From a virus: a stretch of 23,701 nucleotides of DNA. Position 1 is the first letter of the stretch. The number at the start of each line of letters is the position of its first letter. The stretch covers positions 1 to 23,701 of IMG/VR virus record IMGVR_UViG_3300043772_001164; one strand, written 5' to 3'. The notes under the pieces were generated by a model. The model saw nothing but the letters and a program-made list of their open reading frames with translations, had not been told where the DNA came from and made no database searches. The position numbers and the translations under genes are program-made. Below are positions 15,699 through 22,045 of this stretch, in pieces.

Positions 15699-18157
15699 TA
15701 ATTCCAGTTATATCTTGGTGACTTATTGTTTGTAACTGCTTTAATAATTTCCTTTGTATTATTTCTTTCTGACTTTCTACTTAATTGTAATTCGCGTTCC
15801 ATTCTTGCAGAATCCAACTTTGCATTTAACTTTTGATTTATTGCTGCAGATTGTGAAGCCTGAATAATTGGAACTTGAAAACGTTTGTAAATATACTCTT
15901 TTTCTTTGCCTGAATTTATAGCCTCTAATAATCCCTTGTTCTTTTTTGTTGCACCTCTATTGGTAATAAACTCATCACCTTCTAATTCTGCAACAACGCC
16001 ACCTTGACTGTGAAGTGGTCCTTTAACTAATCCACCTTTTTCAAACTTAGGAATTGGACGGGCTGCAACAACCGCTGCTTGTATTGCACCTAAAGCAATA
16101 ACCAATGGTATAATTGCTGCTGCTCCTGGGCCTGTTGTTGTAGCTTTTGAAACTGCTTGTGCTGTATTAATTGCAATATTAAATAATGCTTGTGCTTTGT
16201 CTGCAATTGCTTGTTGCCTTTTTACTTTTGCAACTTCATCTGCTAACTTTCTTTCTATTCCAGCTTTCTTTTCCGCATCGTCACCAGCAAGTTGTATTTC
16301 CATTGCTGCATTTTCTTCTAATTTAGCAATTCTTGCATTTCCTAATTCAGCACCTAAACTAAACAATTCATTTGCTATATTTACAGATAAATCTCTTATT
16401 TTTTCTTCATTTCTTTTTCTTTCTGCTGCAACTCTTTCAGCTAGACTAATTGTTGTTTGTGCATATTCTTCGTCACTTTCAAGTTTTGCTTTGTTGTTTT
16501 CCTTATTTTCTTTAACTCCGGTCTTACCTAATTCAGAAATTTTTGCCTGTGCTTCTGTTACTAACCTTATTCTTTCGGCCTCGCGTTCTTCATCATTCTT
16601 AAAGTTTTCTTCTAAAGCGTTTGTTTGAATATCTAAGTTAGCAAGTATTACATCCGTTTGATTTTTAATACTATTGTCTTTTATTACAGCCGTTTCAGCA
16701 ATGATTGCTTTGGTTCTTAATTGTGCTGCAAATTCTTCTTCTAATAGTTTAAAAATATCAATATTTTCTTGTTCTTTGATTTTTACTTTAGCATCTGCTT
16801 TTTCTTTTACTGCTTTTTCTTCAGTTTTATTTGCATCAGCAATTCTTTTTTGTTCTTCTGCATTAAACTGACCTCTTAAATTTGCAATTGTCTTTTCACC
16901 ATCAGCAATAATTGAAGCTTTCTTTGCTTCCGCATCTCTTACAACTTTATTAGCGTCAACCAATGGTGCAGTAACAAGTAATAATAACCTCTTTTGTTTT
17001 GCGCTTTCAATCTCCAATTCCGCGTCCGCAAGCCTTCTTTTTTGTGCAAGTAACTCAGCACTTAATTTATTTGTAAATTCTGCTAATGCTATTTGTCTGT
17101 CAAATTCAGCCTGTGTTATTTTACCACGTGTAACATCTAATTCAAGTTGTGCTTTAATCAATCCCTTTGCAGATTCTATTTGCGCAGCATTAGCCGCCTT
17201 AACAGCAGCAGCAGCAGCAGCAGAAGTTTCTGCAAATTCTTGTAATTTAGCAATAACAAATCCTAATGCAACAACTATTGCTCCTAAGCCCGTTGAAATT
17301 AATGCACCCCTAAATACTTTTAATGCAGTAGAAGTAGCACCAAGTGATGACGCGTATAATGTTTGTGCTGCAGTAACTACTGCCAACTTCAATGGTGCTT
17401 GTCCAGTAACTAAGTTTGCAAACTCTTGTGCTGCTGTAACTAATGCAAGGGAAGCTTGTACTTTTAACAATGCCTTGTTTACTTCTTCGCTTTCACCACC
17501 AAACAAAGCAATTGCACCTTGCGCTCCAGCGAATGCACTAGCAACAGCCTGAACACCACCAACAGCAGCATCAAACTTAAACGTGTCACTTGCCAAAACT
17601 CTTACGCGCTCCCTGGTATCACCTATCTGATCTTCTAACTTTGCAGCTTGTATTGTTAAATCCGTAAATGCTTTTGATCCACCTTGCCCAGCGGCATCCA
17701 ATGCACTAATTTCATTCTTTAATGCTTTTAATTGTGCCGTTAACGTTTGCCCTTTCTTTGCAGACTTTTCAAGTTCGGTTCCGGTATCGTTAACACTTTT
17801 TCCAACATTAGCTAATGCAGTCCTTAATAATGTTGCTTCTTTTCTTACTGCACCAACACCATCATTAGCAACATTCTTTGAAGCCTTTAATAACTTTACT
17901 TCTTCGTCATACAATGCTTTTATTTGGCCTTTTAATTGTTCGGCTGACTTCTTTGTGGCATCTAATGACTTAGATACTTCTTTACCTCCAAATGCTTGTT
18001 GAATTGCCTTACCTGAATTAGCAAAGTCTTTACTTATTTGTGCTGAAGTTTCGTTTGCTGATTGTTCCAACTTATCATTCGAACCAATGGCAGTTTTAAT
18101 CTGTGCATTGTACCCGTCTAATTCAGCACCAAATACAACTATTACTTCATCTGCCAT
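15698..18157 (-). CDS. Tail tape measure protein
   Basis: This is the longest gene, 819 aa from the ATG at 18157, chosen because it overlaps the end of the chaperone T frame by only 11 nt; an in-frame ATG at 18184 is less likely. It is predominantly helical, with long Lys/Glu/Ala coiled coils, hydrophobic patches at about residues 275-305 (GLGAIVVALGFVIAKL) and 680-705 (IIPLVIALGAIQAAVV), and a C-terminal segment FEKGGLVKGPLHSQGG plus GDEFITNR that recurs in Bacteroidota phage tape measures. It sets tail length and enters the host at infection. By the usual 1.5 angstrom per residue, the tail would be around 120 nm. A (CAG)7 run at 17203-17223 encodes part of a poly-Ala stretch. Confidence 0.88.
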   Translation of the reverse strand: MADEVIVVFGAELDGYNAQIKTAIGSNDKLEQSANETSAQISKDFANSGKAIQQAFGGKEVSKSLDATKKSAEQLKGQIKALYDEEVKLLKASKNVANDGVGAVRKEATLLRTALANVGKSVNDTGTELEKSAKKGQTLTAQLKALKNEISALDAAGQGGSKAFTDLTIQAAKLEDQIGDTRERVRVLASDTFKFDAAVGGVQAVASAFAGAQGAIALFGGESEEVNKALLKVQASLALVTAAQEFANLVTGQAPLKLAVVTAAQTLYASSLGATSTALKVFRGALISTGLGAIVVALGFVIAKLQEFAETSAAAAAAVKAANAAQIESAKGLIKAQLELDVTRGKITQAEFDRQIALAEFTNKLSAELLAQKRRLADAELEIESAKQKRLLLLVTAPLVDANKVVRDAEAKKASIIADGEKTIANLRGQFNAEEQKRIADANKTEEKAVKEKADAKVKIKEQENIDIFKLLEEEFAAQLRTKAIIAETAVIKDNSIKNQTDVILANLDIQTNALEENFKNDEEREAERIRLVTEAQAKISELGKTGVKENKENNKAKLESDEEYAQTTISLAERVAAERKRNEEKIRDLSVNIANELFSLGAELGNARIAKLEENAAMEIQLAGDDAEKKAGIERKLADEVAKVKRQQAIADKAQALFNIAINTAQAVSKATTTGPGAAAIIPLVIALGAIQAAVVAARPIPKFEKGGLVKGPLHSQGGVVAELEGDEFITNRGATKKNKGLLEAINSGKEKEYIYKRFQVPIIQASQSAAINQKLNAKLDSARMERELQLSRKSERNNTKEIIKAVTNNKSPRYNWN

Positions 18158-18428
18158 CGCGTTTAAATTTAAAGTATTTTGCAAATATAATTAAATATTC
18201 TTCTAATGTAGTAGATTGCATTTCACTTAGTGACTTACTGCAATATTGACCAATATCATAAAGATGTTCCTTAAAATCGCGCTCCTGTTTTGCTATTCGA
18301 AAATTGACATCCAACTCTCTAACATCGCCTTCAATTCCTTTTGTTTCCTTAGATTCTCCTCCCACAATATTTGCAATTCTGTTTCTGAAATACCCGTTAA
18401 CCCTAACAGCGGCTGTATGGAAATTTTC
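18147..18428 (-). CDS. Tail assembly chaperone, frameshift extension (T part)
   Basis: This -1 frame lies directly before the tape measure and overlaps the end of the preceding chaperone frame. It has no ATG of its own near the beginning: the first usable start is a GTG at 18365. The frame stays open without stops back through the slippery T-run at 18428-18437. Entering there by a -1 shift adds 93 residues, giving a fusion of about 247 aa, as in lambda gpGT. The extension is charged and helical (ERDFKEHLYDIGQYCSKSLS), ending FKRDGR, and overlaps the tape measure start by 11 nt. The alternative is a separate protein started at the GTG. Position, open frame and slip site all favour the fusion. 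Confidence 0.65.
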   Translation of the reverse strand, partial: ENFHTAAVRVNGYFRNRIANIVGGESKETKGIEGDVRELDVNFRIAKQERDFKEHLYDIGQYCSKSLSEMQSTTLEEYLIIFAKYFKFKRDGR

Positions 18429-18889
18429 AAAAAAAAAGCGTGTGGGCTGCTTAACTCAATCTCTTTACTAAACACATCCAACTTATGTTGGTGGTAATCT
18501 TCGCTAATCTGTAAAGGATCTTCTTTTTCTCCAATGACTAACATTGCTGCAATGTTCAACAGCAAATCTTTGTGAATGACATCACCCTTTCTCATGCGCA
18601 ATATGTTTACACATGCAGCAACTTTTGCAGCTTGCTTTGGATCCTTCAATCCAGATTGAATACATGTTTCCATTACAGTTAAAACGCGCTCCAATTCTTC
18701 ACCGGATATTCCCGAACTTAAACGTTCCAAAAATCCTTGCACCTTGCTGAATCTTTCAATTGGTTGTGCAAGGTCTGAAGGAAAGGTGTAAAACTTTTCA
18801 CCATTGTTTGCAGTAAACAAATACTTCAACTTCCCTTTGTATTCGTTTTGGGCTTTTGTCGCCCTCCATTTTCTAATTAAGTTTACCAT
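18293..18889 (-). CDS. Tail assembly chaperone (G part)
   Basis: The 198-aa, helix-rich cytoplasmic protein sits two frames before the tape measure, where siphoviruses encode the chaperone that coats the tape measure before tail polymerisation. Visible features are an N-terminal basic stretch (MVNLIRKWRATKAQ), a long helical middle (ISGEELERVLTVMETCIQSG) and a C-terminal region ELQILWEENLRKQKEL. Codons 151-154 read GCT TTT TTT TTG, forming a slippery run from which -1 shifting reaches the T frame. The unshifted product keeps 44 more residues after the slip site. The ATG overlaps the previous gene's end by 7 nt. Confidence 0.65.
   Translation of the reverse strand: MVNLIRKWRATKAQNEYKGKLKYLFTANNGEKFYTFPSDLAQPIERFSKVQGFLERLSSGISGEELERVLTVMETCIQSGLKDPKQAAKVAACVNILRMRKGDVIHKDLLLNIAAMLVIGEKEDPLQISEDYHQHKLDVFSKEIELSSPHAFFLKISIQPLLGLTGISETELQILWEENLRKQKELKAMLESWMSIFE
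18428..18437 (-). promoter_or_regulatory. Slippery site for -1 programmed frameshift
   Basis: On the minus strand nine T are followed by G. In the zero frame this gives the heptamer T TTT TTG (18434-18428), a canonical X XXY YYZ site, and a second possibility T TTT TTT just before it. The -1 frame continues open for 93 codons. A weak stem-loop can be drawn about 14 nt downstream (around ACAGCCGCTGT and CCG...CGG), but I cannot judge its stability. Confidence 0.65.
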
Positions 18890-19080
18890 TTGTTAGCTGG
18901 ACATTTTTCTTGTTTAACTCTAGTTTTCATTACCAACATGCAACCGCATAACTTGCAGAAACCCGCTTTATAATGTGCGCATGGTCTGCAAATATTCATT
19001 CTGTCGTCTTTTAATTGCATTGTCTTTTTATCGTTCACAGCCATTAAATAAAATCCTTTTGGTAGGTTAGTTATACTCAT
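18883..19080 (-). CDS. Small 65-aa Cys-rich zinc-ribbon-like protein
   Basis: The C-terminal half holds CRPCAHYKAGFCKLCGC and a final KCPANKW: two CxxC knuckles plus a last Cys, suggesting one structural zinc site. Small proteins with this CxxC...CxxCGC...CPxxKW layout recur in phages, without an assigned role that I know. Its ATG makes an ATGA overlap with the preceding gene (19080-19077), and its end overlaps the chaperone start by 7 nt. Position between terminase and tail chaperone hints at a minor structural or assembly role. Confidence 0.7.
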   Translation of the reverse strand: MSITNLPKGFYLMAVNDKKTMQLKDDRMNICRPCAHYKAGFCKLCGCMLVMKTRVKQEKCPANKW

Positions 19081-19364
19081 AAAAAGAAACGGTCTGGATA
19101 AGCTTTAATCATTAGTTTATCTAATTCATCATACAACATGGTCACCACAATTGGATCGCATCCAGCAACCTCAATGTATGTGCAATCGTATGTTCCTGAA
19201 TAACCTTGTTTAATGCTGTTCGTTTCCCTATAAGTTACAATAGAAGATAAATCAATTCTAACTTTAGAAGTTTTCATTGTGGCCACCAACATTTCATTGT
19301 CATCTTCATGCAATGTGGAATCTACAACAATGCACTTGAACGATTTGTATTTTACCTCGCTCAT
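19077..19364 (-). CDS. Small 95-aa conserved-looking phage protein
   Basis: The product has a beta-rich pattern: a strand pair (YKSFKCIVVDST), an Ile/Leu-rich RIDLSSIVTYRETNS segment and a C-terminal VVTMLYDELDKLMIKAY helix. The strand-strand-helix outline is reminiscent of small FlbD-like proteins, but this is only a resemblance. The gene is coupled by ATGA on both sides (19364-19361 and 19080-19077). No catalytic residues are apparent. Function unknown; its location in the terminase-tail operon makes a structural or assembly role the simplest guess. Confidence 0.6.
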   Translation of the reverse strand: MSEVKYKSFKCIVVDSTLHEDDNEMLVATMKTSKVRIDLSSIVTYRETNSIKQGYSGTYDCTYIEVAGCDPIVVTMLYDELDKLMIKAYPDRFFL

Positions 19365-19684
19365 ATAACACCAAAGGTTATTTCAACACATTCAAATGTT
19401 TCTTCATCAATGGTCAATTCCAAGTTTGGTTCCAATGGTTGAAGCCTAAAAAAGAAACGATACGGAACGTTTTGTGAAAAGTATTCTATTTCTTCAGGTT
19501 CAAATATTAATTCACCTGTAAGACTTGACACAATTAAGTATTGGTCAACACGCCCGCTTGCCATGTTCAAAGCAAACATTGTAACCTGTGTGCTAACTTC
19601 TTCAATGGTCCCAAAGTTTAATTCAATTACACATGGATCCACTACTTTCATTTGGTAACAATCGGAACTGCAGCAATTCATCAT
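19361..19684 (-). CDS. Small 107-aa Cys-rich beta protein
   Basis: The ORF extends to 19711, but the ATG at 19684 overlaps the large terminase stop as ATGA (19684-19681) and is the better start (MMNCCSSDCYQMKVVDPC). After a Cys-rich N-terminus the sequence alternates strands (CVIELNFGTIEE, QYLIVSSLTGELIFEP, YRFFFRLQPL) and ends CVEITFGVI. It has the look of a small beta-sandwich virion protein. I do not recognise a named family. The next gene starts with another ATGA overlap. Confidence 0.6.
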   Translation of the reverse strand: MMNCCSSDCYQMKVVDPCVIELNFGTIEEVSTQVTMFALNMASGRVDQYLIVSSLTGELIFEPEEIEYFSQNVPYRFFFRLQPLEPNLELTIDEETFECVEITFGVI

Positions 19685-20970
19685 ATATATTTTTTTAAGT
19701 AGGTATTGCAAAGGTATCTAAAACAATCCAAGAAATCTGCACGTTGCTCCAACTTATTTCTATTCTTCTTCAATATCTCACCGTCTGCACCACATTCAAC
19801 TTTTAAACAATCACTTATCAATCCTTTGCAGTTTGGACTTATCAATACTTTTAACCTTCTAAGGACCGTGTTACAATCTGCACGGGAGTTACTATGTTTT
19901 GGGTTTGACTTAACTTCAAATTGCGTTTTAGCTATTGCAAGCTCACGCATTATTTGAATGTACAATGAAGCATTATCACGTTGACTAATCTCACCACGGT
20001 TCCCCATCGCATCACCAGTAACACGCAACTTAGCTTTAGTAAATCCATTATCAGATAAATACTTTTTAATTGCGTCACACATCTTGGAGATATTCCCATT
20101 CTCAATTGAGATTTCTTCAAGTATGTTTGTTTCACCTTTAAATTCTTGGGCAAAGATTGCACAGAATGGATTTAAGTTAAAGTCAATTGATAGTATCAAA
20201 GGTAAGTTTGTGTTTGGTTTAAGTGGCACCGGTGACACGTGCTTATTCTCAATGAAGTCATCCAAGAATGGATTGTTAACCGGAACATCTACTTCCCAAT
20301 CACCTTCAACAAATTGTTTGTACTTGTGAGGTGGAAAGTTCTTTGTTGCTTCCAAGTATTCAGGTGTTAAGTATGGGTTATCCGTTACCCTTGAAGGTAT
20401 GTACAACCACTTATCTGGAAGTGTTCCGGCAATATACTTATCATACACTTCCTTCTTAACCCAATTCTTTGACGGGTTACATGTTGCAAGGATCATGGGC
20501 TTTGGTCGTGGGTTACATTCCCACCGTCCAATTCTCCCAAATGAAGTTTGAAACGTGTCAATGCTGCATTCGTTTATTTCCTCAAACAAGAATCCACAAA
20601 CTTCCAAACCTCTTAACCATTGCAGGTCCTTATCATTATTAAAGTTCTCACCTTTAAAAAGTATTTCACTTCCATTTGGATGTACATAATGAAATGGACT
20701 TTCAAACAATCTACCTGGTGGATTTAACTTCCTGAATGAAGGAATTGTTGTGGACCTAATCTTTTCCATGTCCTCCCTTACAACACACCATCTAGACTTT
20801 GGAAACAACTTACACATGATCAATAATGCACTTAGCCCCCAAAAAGTTTTTCCACCACCCATGGCACCGCCAAACAAAATGAAAGTATATTTTTCAGAAG
20901 CAATTGCATCCATTGCTTCACATTGCTTTGGTGAAAGTGTAATTATATTGGTAATTCCTTGTCGCCCCAC
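19681..20970 (-). CDS. terL: Terminase large subunit
   Basis: The 429-aa packaging motor shows all expected elements. The ATPase has Walker A GGAMGGGKT (34-42), Walker B CGFLFEE (125-131) and coupling motif TCNPS (163-167). The RNase H-like nuclease has SIDFN (D263), TGDAMGNRG (D320) and RADFLDCFRY (D412, D415). It cuts concatemeric DNA and pumps it through the portal into the procapsid. The start overlaps the small subunit end by 28 nt; the ATG at 20970 leaves an adequate N-terminus (LSPKQCEAMDAI) before Walker A. Unusually the next genes are tail genes; the portal is more than 9 kb downstream. Confidence 0.95.
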   Translation of the reverse strand: MGRQGITNIITLSPKQCEAMDAIASEKYTFILFGGAMGGGKTFWGLSALLIMCKLFPKSRWCVVREDMEKIRSTTIPSFRKLNPPGRLFESPFHYVHPNGSEILFKGENFNNDKDLQWLRGLEVCGFLFEEINECSIDTFQTSFGRIGRWECNPRPKPMILATCNPSKNWVKKEVYDKYIAGTLPDKWLYIPSRVTDNPYLTPEYLEATKNFPPHKYKQFVEGDWEVDVPVNNPFLDDFIENKHVSPVPLKPNTNLPLILSIDFNLNPFCAIFAQEFKGETNILEEISIENGNISKMCDAIKKYLSDNGFTKAKLRVTGDAMGNRGEISQRDNASLYIQIMRELAIAKTQFEVKSNPKHSNSRADCNTVLRRLKVLISPNCKGLISDCLKVECGADGEILKKNRNKLEQRADFLDCFRYLCNTYLKKYI

Positions 20971-21413
20971 TTAAATACTTGGTTTATCTTTTCGCCTCCA
21001 GAAGTAAGATCCGTCTGTTCTTTTAAGCCTAATGTCCTTGAAATAATGTTAGCATCTAGCATTTTAGCAGCTGCACCCGTCCATTGTTGTGTGTAGATTG
21101 TGTCCTCTATACACGTAATGATAGCGTTAAAATCTTTTTCACCTTCCTTCAATTGCGCTTTAAATGTTCTGAAATATCCTTCATTTGCATTAAGGTATAA
21201 ACATAATCCACGCAAAGAAAAAGCCCTCATTATTGGCTTTTGAACTTCTTTAGCGTCCTTACCTACCCAATCAATCTGAATAAGTGGATTTTCAACGCAC
21301 CATTCAAAGTATTCACATGCAGCTTCCCACATAAGTTCTGGAGTGGCAAATAATTTATCCCTTCCATGCTTACTTCTATGCTTCCAAAATTGATTTCCTA
21401 TTGGTGCTGCCAT
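20943..21413 (-). CDS. terS: Terminase small subunit (GP3-package type)
   Basis: The ORF runs to 21449, but the ATG at 21413 sits exactly 3 nt after a -7 element and starts the typical family N-terminus MAAPIGNQFWKHRSKHGR, so 156 aa is preferred. It matches the phage DNA-packaging gp3-like family: ELMWEAACEYFEWC, SLRGLCLYL, IYTQQWTGAAAKMLDANIISRTLGL. Small subunits form a ring that recognises the packaging site and delivers DNA to the large subunit. It is the first gene of the terminase-tail operon. Confidence 0.88.
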   Translation of the reverse strand: MAAPIGNQFWKHRSKHGRDKLFATPELMWEAACEYFEWCVENPLIQIDWVGKDAKEVQKPIMRAFSLRGLCLYLNANEGYFRTFKAQLKEGEKDFNAIITCIEDTIYTQQWTGAAAKMLDANIISRTLGLKEQTDLTSGGEKINQVFKWGDKELPI

Positions 21414-21416
21414 AAT

Positions 21417-21449
21417 ACAAATATACAAAAAAATAAAGCGCAGAACCAA
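21417..21449 (-). promoter_or_regulatory. Promoter of the terminase-tail operon
   Basis: TATATTTGT (21425-21417) with TTG (21449-21447) 21 nt upstream. Three bases (ATT) separate the -7 element from the terS ATG, so the mRNA should be leaderless or nearly so. The -33 TTG lies in the loop of the terminator that ends the upstream operon. Confidence 0.65.
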
Positions 21450-21467
21450 TCACGAAACTGCGCTTTT
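21427..21467 (-). terminator. Rho-independent terminator between the nuclease operon and terS
   Basis: AAAGCGCAG (21466-21458) pairs with CTGCGCTTT (21443-21435) around a 14-nt loop, followed by A and seven T (21433-21427) on the minus strand. It ends transcription of the VRR-NUC/66-aa operon and of the extra promoter at 21495-21525, and is interleaved with the terS promoter. Confidence 0.85.
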
Positions 21468-21494
21468 AAATTAATCAAACCTCAACTATGTTTT

Positions 21495-21525
21495 GCAAAG
21501 GTAAATTAAGTTTCTGATAATGCAA
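21495..21525 (-). promoter_or_regulatory. Extra promoter just upstream of a terminator
   Basis: TACCTTTGC (21503-21495) is a full -7 match with TTG (21525-21523) 19 nt upstream. A transcript starting near 21491 would meet the terminator after about 25 nt and end near 21427, giving an RNA of roughly 65 nt with no evident ORF, unless read-through feeds terS. Confidence 0.45.
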
Positions 21526-21706
21526 GTAACCTTGTGTGTAAAATATCACTTGTTGCGCCTGTTTCTACATTTTTAATGGTGTGGATGTGTGGCTTTACGT
21601 TTGTGGCCACAATTTCAAAATTGACACCATTGTGAGAGAAATAACATGAATCAATAGTAAGTAATCCTATTTGCTCTTTAAGTGGTCTGTATAATTTGCT
21701 TGACAT
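21506..21706 (-). CDS. Small 66-aa protein of unknown function
   Basis: The product begins MSSKLYRPLKEQIGLLTIDS and has a beta-rich middle (NGVNFEIVATNVKPHIHTIK) with no Cys cluster, signal peptide or membrane segment. It overlaps the nuclease gene by 29 nt and is the last gene before a terminator, so the two are co-transcribed. I do not recognise the family. Linkage to a nuclease next to a putative origin suggests a DNA-metabolism accessory, which is only a guess. Confidence 0.6.
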   Translation of the reverse strand: MSSKLYRPLKEQIGLLTIDSCYFSHNGVNFEIVATNVKPHIHTIKNVETGATSDILHTRLLALSET

Positions 21707-22022
21707 AGTTCTGGAATGTTTCTAAATTTCTAATTACTACAACTTGCCCTTGGTGGTTACTTATTGCTTCAATCCACTTTACTTGGTTTTCTGATAAACG
21801 CCCCGTTTCAATCTTTAGTTCAATGAAATGCATTTGTCCTTTGTAGAAGAAATGAAGATCAGCAACACCAGGTACAAGCCCAATGGCTTTAAATTTATTA
21901 GCTTCACTTGCGGACCGCTGCCCACCATTTGGGACATGCCACAATAGCCCGCGTAATTCAGGAAATGAATTGTGGAACCATTGATAGCAATCTGCTTGTA
22001 AACGTTCTTCTGAAATGTTCAT
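21678..22022 (-). CDS. VRR-NUC domain nuclease
   Basis: The start at 22022 is chosen over an upstream ATG at 22067 because a -7 element lies exactly 3 nt before it and the residues upstream look non-coding; it gives 114 aa. The VRR-NUC fold (PD-(D/E)xK superfamily) is evident: a helix with ERLQADCYQWF, WHVPNGGQR, GLVPGVADLHF with D55, HFIELK with E68 and K70, and ENQVKW with Q80. Phage stand-alone VRR-NUC proteins are structure-specific nucleases, probably processing branched replication or packaging intermediates. It lies between the putative origin and the terminase genes, which fits that role. Confidence 0.88.
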   Translation of the reverse strand: MNISEERLQADCYQWFHNSFPELRGLLWHVPNGGQRSASEANKFKAIGLVPGVADLHFFYKGQMHFIELKIETGRLSENQVKWIEAISNHQGQVVVIRNLETFQNYVKQIIQTT

Positions 22023-22025
22023 TAG

Positions 22026-22034
22026 GCAAATATA
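22026..22034 (-). promoter_or_regulatory. -7 promoter element abutting the VRR-NUC start codon
   Basis: TATATTTGC (22034-22026) followed by CTA and the ATG at 22022. No good TTG is found at the usual distance; the inverted repeat at 22046-22076 occupies the -33 region, so a protein bound there could control this promoter. Confidence 0.6.
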
Positions 22035-22045
22035 TAAAATTATTT

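Noticed and set aside
16197-16871. Plus-strand ORFs opposite the tape measure gene
   Set aside because: They are Ser/Phe-rich antisense shadows of the coiled-coil coding strand, without promoters or plausible protein features.
17203-17223. (CAG)7 run as a regulatory microsatellite
   Set aside because: It encodes poly-Ala within the tape measure and is explained by protein composition.
18147-18365. Independent 72-aa gene with GTG start before the tape measure
   Set aside because: The frame is open far upstream of the GTG to a slippery T-run, and the position matches a frameshift extension of the chaperone.
20943-21449. Longer terS start at 21449
   Set aside because: The extra codons fall on the terminator T-run and the -7 promoter element; family N-terminus begins at 21413.
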